Positions 1 to 8,528 are shown, counted from the stretch's first letter. The stretch is DNA of 43,313 nucleotides from Alphaproteobacteria bacterium (GCA_013286285.1 JABDGA010000009.1:242-43554), one strand, 5' to 3'. Numbers and translations are program-made. The notes: generated by a model not told the origin, from the letters alone.

Positions 1-85
1 TTGGAATTTAGGCAAGTGAGTATATACAACAACGTCCCCTTGAGGGGGAGGATTAAGATGGGAGTTAAAAAACGCTTTAGACTAT

Positions 86-559
86 TTAGCAATTCCCGCC
101 TGAAGTGGGAGTCGGCCTGCAGACCGTTTTCCATTTTTCATAGGGGAAATAGGTAATTGGTTCCAGAGGATCTTTGGGTGTAGCTTCGACAAACACCTCC
201 CCGCCTGCTTTCATGACGCAGAAACGCGCCAGTATTTTTGTATAATCGGCGACGGTTATGCCCACTGCCACATCCCAGCATTCTCCACCCTCTATCGTCT
301 TCAGTGCTTCTCCCCAGACTCCCAATACGCTGCCATCTTGCCTGGCTTCCACCTGGCTTTCCCATTTCTGCACTTCCGGTAAGTGTAACACCACGCTGAC
401 GGCGGAATCCGGGCTAGGCTTTGCCTCCGGCTTCGGCTTCTTTTCATGCCCTTCATGTCCTGCCTCTTCTTCAGCAGCCATGACAGGACACGCGAGTAAC
501 GCGAATACGACCAACACGATACCGGACTGCCTGACCAGACGAGAACAGCGTATATGCAT
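86..559 (-). CDS. Small secreted protein of unknown function
   Basis: A 157-residue protein with an N-terminal signal peptide: a basic start (HIRCSRLVRQ), a hydrophobic core (GIVLVVFALLACPV) and a likely cleavage after AMA. The mature N-terminus is acidic and His-rich (EEEAGHEGHEKK), followed by a Lys/Pro linker and a compact domain with four Cys residues near the C-terminal half (GGECWD, ARFCVM, KTVCRP, GGNC), which could form disulfides in the periplasm. I do not recognise the family. GAGG-type Shine-Dalgarno sequence is only about 22 bases upstream, so the start is not strongly supported, but no better in-frame start exists upstream. It stands alone between the window edge and the OmpA-like gene; function unknown. 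Confidence 0.7.
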   Translation of the reverse strand: MHIRCSRLVRQSGIVLVVFALLACPVMAAEEEAGHEGHEKKPKPEAKPSPDSAVSVVLHLPEVQKWESQVEARQDGSVLGVWGEALKTIEGGECWDVAVGITVADYTKILARFCVMKAGGEVFVEATPKDPLEPITYFPYEKWKTVCRPTPTSGGNC

Positions 560-623
560 AACACTACCTAACCAATAGACTTCCTCCGAAACTCACTGCA
601 GCGATTTTCAGAGGAACTCTAAT

Positions 624-649
624 AAAAAAGGGGACTTTCGCCCCCCTTT
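624..649 (-). terminator. Rho-independent terminator of the OmpA-like gene
   Basis: Read on the minus strand, AAAGGGG and CCCCTTT form a 7-bp stem around a 9-base loop, followed by a run of six T. It lies 25 bases past the stop of the OmpA-like gene, so it probably ends that transcript. Confidence 0.75.
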
Positions 650-673
650 CTCACGTTCGTATTAGATCGCCAT

Positions 674-1249
674 TTATTTGGTGGTGATGCTGAGCTCGAT
701 ATCCACACGGCGGTCTTCCTGCATGCAGGCATGAAGCTTGCCATCTTTGAGGCCTTTACATGCCGCAACTGCATCGCTCTTGCCGAGGGCGCGCATTTCC
801 GTGTCGGTATGCTTGAAGCCATGCGAGTTCAGGTATTTCTTCACTGTCTCCGCGCGCTTCTTGGAAAGCTGCATATTATAGGAATCAGAGCCAATAGCAT
901 CCGCATAACCGGCAATCGTTACCGCAGCGATATGCTTGTGGTGCAGGGTTGCAAGCAATTTATCCAGCGACGCCTTGCCCTTTTTATTAAGCTCAGATTT
1001 GTTAAAGTCGAAATAAACTGAAGCAAGACGGGTATGGGTCTTCTTCTCCTGAACGACCGCCGCCACCTCACCACAGGCTTCGTCCTTTACGCCGTACATC
1101 GTGCGGACGCAGTTGCCGCGCTCGTCTTTTACCTGGTTATTGCGCGCATCATGCACAATAGCATTCGGAGTCTCGGCGATCGCGAATGCCGGAAACGCAA
1201 CTGCCGCCATCAACGCTGCCGCAGAGATCATCGAAAGTGATTTGGTCAT
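674..1249 (-). CDS. OmpA-family outer membrane/peptidoglycan-binding protein
   Basis: A 191-residue exported protein. It has a signal peptide (MTKSLSMISAAALMAAVAFPAFA) and a short N-terminal section with a Cys pair (ERGNC...DEACG) that resembles the N-terminal segment of many alphaproteobacterial OmpA-like proteins. From about residue 75 there is an OmpA C-terminal domain: YFDFNKSEL, then IAGYADAIGSDSYNMQLSKKRAETVKKYL, and a final Arg-containing helix (EDRRVDIEL). Such domains bind diaminopimelate in peptidoglycan and tether the outer membrane to the wall. There is no beta-barrel, so this is a periplasmic linker rather than a porin. The start is supported by AGGAG a few bases upstream. A terminator follows the gene, so it is monocistronic. 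Confidence 0.88.
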   Translation of the reverse strand: MTKSLSMISAAALMAAVAFPAFAIAETPNAIVHDARNNQVKDERGNCVRTMYGVKDEACGEVAAVVQEKKTHTRLASVYFDFNKSELNKKGKASLDKLLATLHHKHIAAVTIAGYADAIGSDSYNMQLSKKRAETVKKYLNSHGFKHTDTEMRALGKSDAVAACKGLKDGKLHACMQEDRRVDIELSITTK

Positions 1250-1453
1250 AGGGGTGCTCCTGTTAAAATCCCGTAATTTTATGATTTGCTTAATATTTCA
1301 TGGTTTGGTTAAGGCGGTTGAAATGAACTAATATTTTGCTTAACATTGGAAATGTTGCACTATAAAAACAGATATGAGGGAGTTCATGCAATCGCTATTT
1401 CATCGTAGCGAGTAATATCACAACAGATGTGACAATTTTGCAGCAGCCGCGCA

Positions 1454-1530
1454 GAGTGAGTAGCAGGCTATGAGTAACGGGTAGCGTGATACCAAAATTC
1501 ACGTTACTCATTACTTGTACTACCCATTAC
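1454..1530. repeat. Heptamer-periodic palindromic repeat upstream of a membrane protein gene
   Basis: The stretch is built from degenerate 7-base units such as GAGTAAC and GGGTAGC on one side (1472-1485) and GTTACTC, ATTACTT, GTACTAC, CCATTAC on the other (1503-1530). TGAGTAACG (1471-1479) and CGTTACTCA (1502-1510) are perfect 9-bp inverted arms. It ends 14 bases before the ATG at 1545. Similar period-7 repeats occur inside mnmE and upstream of ychF. Confidence 0.6.
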
Positions 1531-1544
1531 CTGAACTTGCCTTT

Positions 1545-3008
1545 ATGCCCTCTGCCTATACCAGCTTCGTACTTTTCTTTCTTCTCCTTGTGTTTGGCCT
1601 GGCCAATGCGCCAGTATTCTATGATCCGGATACCGCGTGGCACCTGGCAAGCGGCGATGCCATTCGCCTGAGCCACGCCGTTCCCCGCCACGATAGCTGG
1701 AGCTTCACGGCAGGGACGGATAACTGGTACAATCTGTCATGGTTGTTTGATCTGGGGCTGGCGCAACTTTTTCATTATGGCAGTTTTTCAGCAGTGTATG
1801 CAATTACGATCCTTATCTTCGCCCTCAGCCTCACCCTGATGGCAAGACACGCCGTCAGGCGCGGTGCAAGTCCTATAATCGTATTGCTATTATTACTGCC
1901 GATCGCGCCGAATATCTATACCAGCATTCTTGCCCGTCCGAACCTATGCTCCATCCTGCTTACCGTCATATTTTACCTTATCCTGCACGATTATAGCCGG
2001 AATGGCAGGTTCTGCCGCCTGCTCCTGCTTCCGGGGCTGATGGCCTTTTGGGTCAACCTGCATGGCGGTTTCCTGCTTGCTTTTCCGCTTATCGGATGTT
2101 TTCTGGCAGGGGCAGTTCTGGAGCGCAACCGCACACATAGCACGGCGTATACCGCCATCCTTGCCTTATGCCTGCTCGCAACGCTTATCAATCCTTACGG
2201 TTTTGCTGTTTATTACGGCGCTTACCGCACCGTCGCCGCTGCGTTCAGCCATGTCCTCATGGAATGGAAACCAGTGGAAATCGGCCATAACCTGCCCATG
2301 ACGCTTGTGCTGCTGCTGATGCTGTGCATCGGGGATTTTTCCGACAGGAAGATTCCATTCGCCGATCGCGCCCTTGCCGTCTTCATCCTTCTGCTGGCGC
2401 TCAGCAGCCTGCGCCACTGTGCGGTAGCGGCCTTACTGCTGATGCCCTATCTTGCCTTGCGCGCCACTTCTCTCGCCTATGGCAGCCGCATCGGCAAACG
2501 TATCCGAAACATAGATACCGCTATCATGGCGGACATGGGCAAAACCGATATACGGATGTTGGCGCTGGCAATGGTGCTGGCGGCAGGTGCGCTCATCGCT
2601 CTGCCCTGGCCGCGCGATGCCATACTCGCAGAACCTGCCGGTTTCAGGAAAGCACATTTCCCCGTAAAGGAAGCCGCCTTTATCGCGGATTACTATCCGG
2701 GATTACGTTTTCTCAACTCCTATAATATAGGCGGTTATCTCGATTATATATGGCAGGGAAAGGTAAAAGTCTTCGTGGATGGGCGTGCCAATAGCCTGTA
2801 TAGCGATGATGTGCTCAATGATTATAAAGCGTTCACAGAAAACCATGGCTTCGGCGGACGCGCAGAAATGATTGCCGCCCAGTACCGGCTGGACGGCCTG
2901 ATCATCGCCAATGACGATGAGGATGCAGGTTTATGGCGATGGAACCCCGACTGGAAAGTGGTGTACAGCGGCGATGCCGCAACAGTATATTTACATAAAT
3001 CCTATTAG
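1545..3008 (+). CDS. Polytopic membrane protein, GT-C glycosyltransferase-like
   Basis: A 487-residue protein with about ten hydrophobic segments spread over residues 5-380 and a hydrophilic C-terminal domain of about 110 residues. The first loop holds FYDPDTAWHLASGDAI followed by AVPRHDSWSFTAG, an acidic/aromatic loop reminiscent of the first periplasmic loop of GT-C (ArnT/PMT-like) glycosyltransferases. The end contains VDGRANSLYSDDVLNDYKAF and a final GDAATVYLHK, as in a widespread but uncharacterised family of bacterial membrane proteins. I chose the ATG at 1545; the frame is open from a TTG at 1515, but that lies in a repeat element. No good ribosome site is visible for either start. The substrate is unknown, and a lipid-linked sugar transferase role is inference. 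Confidence 0.72.
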   Translation: MPSAYTSFVLFFLLLVFGLANAPVFYDPDTAWHLASGDAIRLSHAVPRHDSWSFTAGTDNWYNLSWLFDLGLAQLFHYGSFSAVYAITILIFALSLTLMARHAVRRGASPIIVLLLLLPIAPNIYTSILARPNLCSILLTVIFYLILHDYSRNGRFCRLLLLPGLMAFWVNLHGGFLLAFPLIGCFLAGAVLERNRTHSTAYTAILALCLLATLINPYGFAVYYGAYRTVAAAFSHVLMEWKPVEIGHNLPMTLVLLLMLCIGDFSDRKIPFADRALAVFILLLALSSLRHCAVAALLLMPYLALRATSLAYGSRIGKRIRNIDTAIMADMGKTDIRMLALAMVLAAGALIALPWPRDAILAEPAGFRKAHFPVKEAAFIADYYPGLRFLNSYNIGGYLDYIWQGKVKVFVDGRANSLYSDDVLNDYKAFTENHGFGGRAEMIAAQYRLDGLIIANDDEDAGLWRWNPDWKVVYSGDAATVYLHKSY

Positions 3009-3048
3009 AGATTATGATGCATCTAACCATTAATTACTAGTACAGCCG

Positions 3049-5079
3049 ATGGAATATAAGCCGTTTAACTACCGATGGCGTTCTGGTTTTACACTGCTTG
3101 AGCTATCGGTGGTGCTAGCTATTATCGGCGTTATCCTATATGGCAGCATGACCATATTGGTGGTAGGCGTCCAAAGCTCTCAGGTAAATTCAACCATAGC
3201 TACTATGGACGCGATAGAAAACGCGCTGCTTAACTTCCGCGTGGCATTTGGGCGGCTTCCTTGTCCTTCTGATCTTACAGCAACCGCCTCCAGTGCCAGC
3301 TATGGAATAGAGGCAGCCAATACCGGAAGCTGTACTAGTGGCTCACCAGCAGCAAATTTTATCGCAACCTCAGGTATTGCAGAAGGCGGCGTGCCCACCC
3401 GTGCGTTGCGCCTGCCCGACAGTTATATGTATGACGGCTGGGGGCATAAGTTACGCTATGCAGTGAATCCGAATGATACCCTTATCACGAGTGCGGCCTG
3501 CACTTTAAGTGGAACCCCCTCAATTACCATAAACGACGCATCCGGGGCGGCACGCAGCACGAATGCGGTTTATGCCATTATCAGCCATGGCGCCAACGGG
3601 CATGGCGGCTATACCTCTAACGGCATCGTGGTCAATACGGGAAGTACCAATGCGGATGAGCAAACGAATTGTCACTGCGGCAATACCGGTGCGCATACGG
3701 GGGGCGCGGGAGTACTATCTCCGACCACTTATGTTCAAAAAGCGCCAACAATAGCTACCGCTGGCAGTTTGCTTACTGCTTTTGATGATATCGTTACCTA
3801 TAAGGAAGTCTGGCAGTTGATGACTTCAAGCCTATCGACAAACTCCCTAGGATGCATCGCCGGTCCTTATTACCGTACCATCACTATAGATCATACGAAA
3901 GTGGGGACGGTAAATAATACCGACCAGACGAATTTCCCTTTCCTTTTCGCAGGCACTTATTCTTACCTTGCCACTAGCGCGCATGGCGGTAACGCAAAAA
4001 ATGCAAATGGCTATGATATCACTTTCACTTCAGACGCCGCAGGTGCTCATTTGTTGAACTTTGAACAAGAAAGCTATAACTCTACCACAGGAGCAGTGAA
4101 TTATTGGGTTCAGATACCCACCGTTTCCCATACCACGGATACCGTAATCTATCTGCAATATGGCAATTCTTCCACCACGACTAACCAGGCCAATGTAACC
4201 GGCGTATGGGGGAGCTCTTATAACTCAGGTCTTGGTTATTACACTGGCAGTACCTATCAGGGCGTATGGCACTTTGGCAGTGGAATAAATAATGCGGGTC
4301 CCAATCTTGCCAATGGAGCCGCTCCAACGGATTCCACTCAGATATATCAGAACAATGCAAGTTATTGGTACCAATATGTTTCTGCAAGTTCTGCTCCCAT
4401 TTTGAGTACAGGAACATCTCCTTGGGGTAGTGGCTCTGCTATCTACTTCAATAATCCCAGCTATAATGCTAACGTAATGGATATAGGGCAGCAGAATCAA
4501 AATGATATGTATGAAAATCTTACTACTTTTACGGTGGAAACATGGGTTAACAAGACTGCAGCATCGGTCTCAGATTATAATGACTGGGCGGTCGCTGCTT
4601 GCGCAGCGAAAACAAGCGGTTCTGGTAATGCCTCTGTAAATACAAACGAATGCACATGGGGGCTTGCAACGACTAGTTCCTTATACACTAGCCCCGATAA
4701 TTGTCCGACATTGTTTGTGAACTCAACCTCCAAAGTGGTTTCATCCGTTGTAAGCTCAACCTGCCCTGCACTGAATACGTGGTATCATGTGGCGGCTACC
4801 CGAAATGGCACGACATGCACCATTTATGTCAATGGAACGCAGACAGGGCAAAATACAAGTTGCCCAAGTACACTAAAAAATAATGGCAATGGAGTAGTGG
4901 CAGGAGATGGGCCGGATGGAGTCGAATCCGAGATTTACATGGATGAACTGCGCTTCTCTAGCACAGCTTATTCTGCTGATTGGATTAAAACCGAGTACAA
5001 TAATCAAAGCGCCCCTGATAAAGCCATATCCGGTTCAGGCGGCTTTTATACCGTGGGAGCGCAACAAATAAGCCGTTAG
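3049..5079 (+). CDS. Giant prepilin-like protein with DUF2341-like and LamG-like domains
   Basis: A 676-residue protein with a class III signal: RSG|FTLLELS at residues 11-20, with cleavage expected after Gly13 and the usual Glu at +5, then a hydrophobic helix to about residue 42. Residues 45-260 look like a pseudopilin-type body (GRLPCPSD, YDGWGHKLRYAVN, AVYAIISHGANGHGG). Residues 275-380 resemble DUF2341 (TNFPFLF, GYDITFTSDAAG, VIYLQYGN). Residues 455-645 resemble a LamG/concanavalin-like lectin domain (TTFTVETWVNK, TWYHVAATRNG, TIYVNGTQTG, IYMDELRFSS). The plain reading is a pilin subunit displaying a carbohydrate- or adhesin-type head. No assembly genes lie nearby. The size is far above a normal pilin (about 150-200 residues). 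Start is the first ATG in frame after the preceding gene. Confidence 0.85.
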   Translation: MEYKPFNYRWRSGFTLLELSVVLAIIGVILYGSMTILVVGVQSSQVNSTIATMDAIENALLNFRVAFGRLPCPSDLTATASSASYGIEAANTGSCTSGSPAANFIATSGIAEGGVPTRALRLPDSYMYDGWGHKLRYAVNPNDTLITSAACTLSGTPSITINDASGAARSTNAVYAIISHGANGHGGYTSNGIVVNTGSTNADEQTNCHCGNTGAHTGGAGVLSPTTYVQKAPTIATAGSLLTAFDDIVTYKEVWQLMTSSLSTNSLGCIAGPYYRTITIDHTKVGTVNNTDQTNFPFLFAGTYSYLATSAHGGNAKNANGYDITFTSDAAGAHLLNFEQESYNSTTGAVNYWVQIPTVSHTTDTVIYLQYGNSSTTTNQANVTGVWGSSYNSGLGYYTGSTYQGVWHFGSGINNAGPNLANGAAPTDSTQIYQNNASYWYQYVSASSAPILSTGTSPWGSGSAIYFNNPSYNANVMDIGQQNQNDMYENLTTFTVETWVNKTAASVSDYNDWAVAACAAKTSGSGNASVNTNECTWGLATTSSLYTSPDNCPTLFVNSTSKVVSSVVSSTCPALNTWYHVAATRNGTTCTIYVNGTQTGQNTSCPSTLKNNGNGVVAGDGPDGVESEIYMDELRFSSTAYSADWIKTEYNNQSAPDKAISGSGGFYTVGAQQISR

Positions 5080-5121
5080 AAAATTATATAGCTATAGCAT
5101 GCCGAAGCGTATGAGAATGCG

Positions 5122-5862
5122 TTAATCCGGCGTATCGGCCTGCCTTTCACCCATCGGGATCTCTTCAAGCGCATAGCCTGCGGAACGTACCGTGCGCACC
5201 AGTTCCGGCAAACTTTCGCCAAGATCCAGGCCTTTACGCAGGCGGCGTATATGGACGTCTACTGTACGCAGTTCTACATAAATATCATGCCCCCATACCG
5301 CATCCAGCAACTGCTCGCGTGTGAACACACGGCCCGGATGTTCCATCAGATAACGCAGCAGGCTGAACTCGGTAGGGCTTAAATGCACCGGCTTGCCGTC
5401 ACGGGTGATATGGTGGCTGACCATATCCATCTTGAGTCCTGCGAATGTCAGCACTTTCTCCGACAAAGCCGGACGCAGGCGGCGTAGCACCGCACGGATA
5501 CGCGCAATCAACTCGCTCGGGGAAAAAGGTTTTACCATGTAATCGTCCGCTCCGGCATCCAGTCCCCGGATGCGATCGCTTTCCTCGCCGCGCGCGGACA
5601 GCATGATGATGGGTGCGGCTTTGGTTTCTTCCTGACGGCGCAGCTCTGCGCAGATGTCGATTCCCGACATGCCCGGCAGCATCCAGTCCAGTACAATGAC
5701 ATCCGGCTTATGCGCCTTGACCAGACTCACCGCCTCGTCGCCGTCGCCGGTGTAATATACCTTGAAACCTTCTTTTTCGAGGTTATAACGAAGCATGGTG
5801 ACGATCGCCGTCTCATCCTCGACAATCAACACTTTCGTTTCTATGCCCTGTAATCCGCTCAT
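5122..5862 (-). CDS. phoB: PhoB/OmpR-family response regulator
   Basis: A 246-residue two-domain regulator. The receiver domain (residues 9-125) has the acidic pocket VEDE (15-16), the phospho-acceptor Asp59 in VLDWMLPGMSG, the Ser/Thr switch position in MLSARGE and Lys in VKPFSP. The winged-helix DNA-binding domain (about 140-235) has LSPTEFSLLRYLMEHPGRVFTREQLLDAVWG and VDVHIRRLRKGL. Sequence is closest to PhoB, the phosphate-starvation regulator, but no phoR, pst or phoU gene is present in the window, so the symbol is probable rather than certain. It is divergent from yciB, sharing a 111-bp AT-rich intergenic region. Confidence 0.85.
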   Translation of the reverse strand: MSGLQGIETKVLIVEDETAIVTMLRYNLEKEGFKVYYTGDGDEAVSLVKAHKPDVIVLDWMLPGMSGIDICAELRRQEETKAAPIIMLSARGEESDRIRGLDAGADDYMVKPFSPSELIARIRAVLRRLRPALSEKVLTFAGLKMDMVSHHITRDGKPVHLSPTEFSLLRYLMEHPGRVFTREQLLDAVWGHDIYVELRTVDVHIRRLRKGLDLGESLPELVRTVRSAGYALEEIPMGERQADTPD

Positions 5863-5916
5863 AACTCATTCAATCCCAGTTAATGCATTAATTCTATCTA
5901 GCTTACAGCTTACTTT

Positions 5917-5936
5917 GTAATATATTAAAATATTAC
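5917..5936. promoter_or_regulatory. AT-rich palindrome between phoB-like gene and yciB
   Basis: GTAATAT and ATATTAC form perfect 7-bp arms around a 6-base centre in the divergent intergenic region. It could be an operator or just part of an AT-rich promoter; it does not match the direct-repeat PhoB box. Confidence 0.3.
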
Positions 5937-5973
5937 TTAATACTCAAAAAATAAAGCAAAGAAAATTCAACCT

Positions 5974-6522
5974 GTGACATTAAACCCACACATCAAGCTC
6001 TTCCTCGATATCATCCCGATCGGAGTTTTTTTCATCGGATATAAATTCTTCGGCATTTTCACTGCCACGGCTGCTATGTTAGCACTCACTTTGCTGACTT
6101 TGTCAATTATATATGTATACGAACGGAAAATCGCCATCGGCCCGCTTATCACTGCCGCGCTGGTTACGGTTTTCGGTGGCCTTACGTTATGGCTGCATGA
6201 CGAAACCTTCATTAAGATTAAGGTAACGCTGGTGAACTTGCTTTTTGCCGCCGTTCTCCTGGGCGGCTGCCTGAAAAAGAAAGGGCTGCTTCAGCATATA
6301 TTAGGTCCGGCGTTCCGCCTGACTCCTCATGGATGGTATCTGCTTTCGCTGCGTTGGGGATGTTTTTTCCTGTGCATGGCCGTCCTCAATGAATTCGTCT
6401 GGCGCAATTTCCCGACCGATATATGGGTCAATTTCAAGGTATTCGGCCTATTCGGCACGACTATCCTGTTTGCCTTATTGCAGACCCGGTTGATACAAAA
6501 ACATACGCAAACAGGTGAATAA
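5974..6522 (+). CDS. yciB: Septation-associated inner membrane protein YciB/IspZ
   Basis: A 182-residue, five- to six-helix inner membrane protein. Family signatures include the N-terminal LFLDIIPIGVFFIGYKFFGI segment, YVYERKIAIGPLI, GGLTLWLHDETFIKIKVT, and the C-terminal LSLRWGCFFLCMAVLNEFVWRNF with DIWVNFKVFG. YciB (once called intracellular septation protein A) interacts with division and elongation proteins and affects envelope integrity in enterobacteria. Start is GTG at 5974 immediately before ACATTAAAC; an ATG inside would lose the conserved first helix. It is a single gene, read divergently from the phoB-like regulator. Confidence 0.92.
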   Translation: MTLNPHIKLFLDIIPIGVFFIGYKFFGIFTATAAMLALTLLTLSIIYVYERKIAIGPLITAALVTVFGGLTLWLHDETFIKIKVTLVNLLFAAVLLGGCLKKKGLLQHILGPAFRLTPHGWYLLSLRWGCFFLCMAVLNEFVWRNFPTDIWVNFKVFGLFGTTILFALLQTRLIQKHTQTGE

Positions 6523-6547
6523 CGCCCCACCCTGGTCATAATTACAC

Positions 6548-6576
6548 TTTACCTGACTATATAGTTGGTCTATAAT
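6548..6576 (+). promoter_or_regulatory. Sigma70-type promoter with internal palindrome for the toxin-antitoxin pair
   Basis: TTTACC (6548-6553), a 17-base spacer and TATAAT (6571-6576). The spacer holds the palindrome ACTATATAGT (6556-6565), a natural place for an autoregulating antitoxin to bind. Transcription would begin near 6583, i.e. at or next to the ATG at 6584. Confidence 0.7.
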
Positions 6577-6583
6577 GGCGACT

Positions 6584-6829
6584 ATGATAAGCGTAAATAT
6601 TCATGAAGCAAAAGCACGACTCTCCGAGCTCATCAGGCAGGTTGAAAAGGGTGAAATCGTACAGATATGCCGCCGTAATGAGGCAATAGCCGAGATTCGG
6701 GTCACAGCGAAAAAGTCCAAAAAAGAACGCCCTATTGGGCTTCATAAAGGGTTGTTCAAAGTTTCCAGCAGCTTTTTTGATCCCCTGCCGGAGGATCTGC
6801 TCAAGCTCTATAACGGTGAAGATAATTAA
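6584..6829 (+). CDS. Antitoxin of the Phd/YefM family
   Basis: An 81-residue protein starting MISVNIHEAKARLSELIRQVEKGE, the classic Phd/YefM fold (short strand, then helix with A-K-x-x-L-S-E-L), followed by the strand IVQICRRNEAIAEI. The basic C-terminal part (KKSKKERPIGLHKG) and the tail would wrap and neutralise the partner nuclease. The frame also has an ATG at 6575, but that codon overlaps the -10 box TATAAT, so the ATG at 6584 is the likely start. The stop codon overlaps the start of the PIN-domain gene, the standard arrangement for a translationally coupled type II toxin-antitoxin module. The N-terminus would bind DNA and repress its own promoter. Confidence 0.88.
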   Translation: MISVNIHEAKARLSELIRQVEKGEIVQICRRNEAIAEIRVTAKKSKKERPIGLHKGLFKVSSSFFDPLPEDLLKLYNGEDN

Positions 6830-7215
6830 TGCGGATATTGCTGGACACACATACTTTCCTCTGGTTTGCCGTTCAGCCGGATCTGCTTTCTAAGACCGCG
6901 AGGACCATCCTGAAAGATTCAGAAAACGATTTTTTTCTCAGTAGCATTTCGGCATGGGAAATAGAGCAGAAATGTCAGATTGGCAAACTGCCGCTACCGC
7001 AAGCCCCTGCCGCTATCATTGAAGAATTTCGTAATATATACGATTTTTTGCCCTTGGCATTCGATGAAACAGCGGCATTCCAACTTCACAAACTTCCCAA
7101 TATTCATAACGATCCTTTCGACCGGATGTTGATTTGCCAGGCGATCCAGCATAGTTTGGGCATATTAACCAATGATCGCTTCATCACTCAATACCCGGTC
7201 AAAACACTCTGGTAA
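6829..7215 (+). CDS. PIN-domain toxin (VapC-like ribonuclease)
   Basis: A 128-residue PIN protein. Conserved acidic residues are visible: Asp6 in LLDTHTFLW, Glu in ISAWEIEQK, and Asp in NDPFDRMLICQA, with a further Asp in LTNDRFI. These coordinate Mg2+ in this RNase family. The HTFLWF and NDPFDRMLI motifs place it in the subgroup of PIN toxins often paired with Phd-type antitoxins rather than the tRNA-fMet-cutting enterobacterial VapC. It overlaps the antitoxin stop codon (taATG) and is therefore co-translated with it. The target RNA is unknown. Confidence 0.88.
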   Translation: MRILLDTHTFLWFAVQPDLLSKTARTILKDSENDFFLSSISAWEIEQKCQIGKLPLPQAPAAIIEEFRNIYDFLPLAFDETAAFQLHKLPNIHNDPFDRMLICQAIQHSLGILTNDRFITQYPVKTLW

Positions 7216-7218
7216 TAT

Positions 7219-8493
7219 ATGACGACCTCACCCAAACTCCAGCCGGTGCGCGGCACGCATGATCTGTTGAGCGAGGAATGCCGCAAATTCCGGTTTATCA
7301 TCGAGCAGGCATTTACTGTGGCAAAACGCTACGGCTACGGCGAAATCGCCACGCCGGTATTTGAATTCAGCGACGTATTCCACCGCACGCTCGGCGACAC
7401 GTCCGATGTCGTCACCAAGGAAACCTACAGCTTCACCGATCGCGGCGGCGAGCAACTGACGCTACGGCCAGAATTTACCGCTAGCGTAGCGCGTGCGTTT
7501 ATCTCCAACGCCCTGCAGGATCAACTACCGCTCAAATTCTTCTGCGCCGGCCCCGCTTTCCGCTATGAACGCCCGCAAAAAGGCCGCCAGCGCCAATTTC
7601 ACCAAATCGACGTGGAATTGCTGGGGGTTGCAGAGCCGCTCGGCGATATTGAAATCATAGCGCTTGCCTGGCGGATACTAGGAGCGTTGGGTTTAAGTGA
7701 CAAGGTAAAGCTGGAGCTTAATACCTTGGGAGACAGAGAAAGCCGTGCAAATTACCGTTCAAGCCTGATAACATTTCTTCGCAATCACGCGGCGGGGCTT
7801 TCCGAAGACAGCAGAGCCCGCCTGGAGCGCAATCCGCTCCGGATACTGGACTCAAAGGATGAAGGGGATCGCAGCATCATTGCCGGTGCGCCGCGCATGG
7901 CCGATCATATGACGCAAGCCGCGCAGGATTACTTCATGGCCGTCACCGATGGGCTTTCGGCACTGGATATCCAATTCACTCTGAATGAACGGCTGGTGCG
8001 CGGCCTCGATTATTACAACCATACGGTATTTGAGTTCACCACCGATATGCTGGGCGCGCAAGGCACTGTGCTGGGTGGCGGGCGATATGACGGGCTTATC
8101 GAACTCATGGGCGGCCCCCCTACTCCCGGTATAGGCTTCGCCGCAGGTATGGAGCGGCTGGCCGCGCTCGTGGACTTTGCATTCCACCCGGAATTTACGC
8201 CTTTGCCGCGTCCCATCGCCATTATACCGCTGGGGACGGAGGCGGAGAAAGCAGCACTGGTATTAGCGGAAACCTTGCGTGCACAAGGGTTTTACATCGA
8301 CCTAGGCTATAAGGGCAACCTGAAGAACCGGATGAAGAAAGCCGATAAGGCCCATGCCATGCTTGCATTAATTCTCGGTGAAACAGAGCTTGTAAAAGGC
8401 GTAGTAGTAGTAAAGAATCTAGACACAGGGACGCAGGAAGAAATAAGCCATGCTGCGCTGGCGGATAAATTGCGTAGTAACGTGTCGGCGTGA
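7219..8493 (+). CDS. hisS: Histidyl-tRNA synthetase
   Basis: A 424-residue class II synthetase that charges tRNA-His. Motif 1 region PVRGTHDLLSEE, motif 2 FRYERPQKGRQRQFHQ, the histidine-binding loop LVRGLDYYNHTVFEF, and motif 3 region GGGRYDGL...GIGFAAGMERL are all intact, and an anticodon-binding domain occupies the last 95 residues (IAIIPLGTEAEKAALVLAETLR). It begins three bases after the PIN toxin stop, so it may receive readthrough from the toxin-antitoxin promoter. The 168-bp double-hairpin repeat lies 35 bases beyond its stop and may act as its transcript end. Confidence 0.97.
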   Translation: MTTSPKLQPVRGTHDLLSEECRKFRFIIEQAFTVAKRYGYGEIATPVFEFSDVFHRTLGDTSDVVTKETYSFTDRGGEQLTLRPEFTASVARAFISNALQDQLPLKFFCAGPAFRYERPQKGRQRQFHQIDVELLGVAEPLGDIEIIALAWRILGALGLSDKVKLELNTLGDRESRANYRSSLITFLRNHAAGLSEDSRARLERNPLRILDSKDEGDRSIIAGAPRMADHMTQAAQDYFMAVTDGLSALDIQFTLNERLVRGLDYYNHTVFEFTTDMLGAQGTVLGGGRYDGLIELMGGPPTPGIGFAAGMERLAALVDFAFHPEFTPLPRPIAIIPLGTEAEKAALVLAETLRAQGFYIDLGYKGNLKNRMKKADKAHAMLALILGETELVKGVVVVKNLDTGTQEEISHAALADKLRSNVSA

Positions 8494-8528
8494 TGCGCCA
8501 TTGTGCTTACACTGCTGTTAAGTGGCAA

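Noticed and set aside
26-60. Hairpin CCCC-TTGA-GGGG at the left edge
   Set aside because: The stem is only 4 bp with no T-run on the strand of the nearby gene, so a terminator call is unsupported.
5863-5973. Possible PhoB box ahead of the phoB-like gene
   Set aside because: No CTGTCAT-type direct repeat is seen; only an AT palindrome is present.
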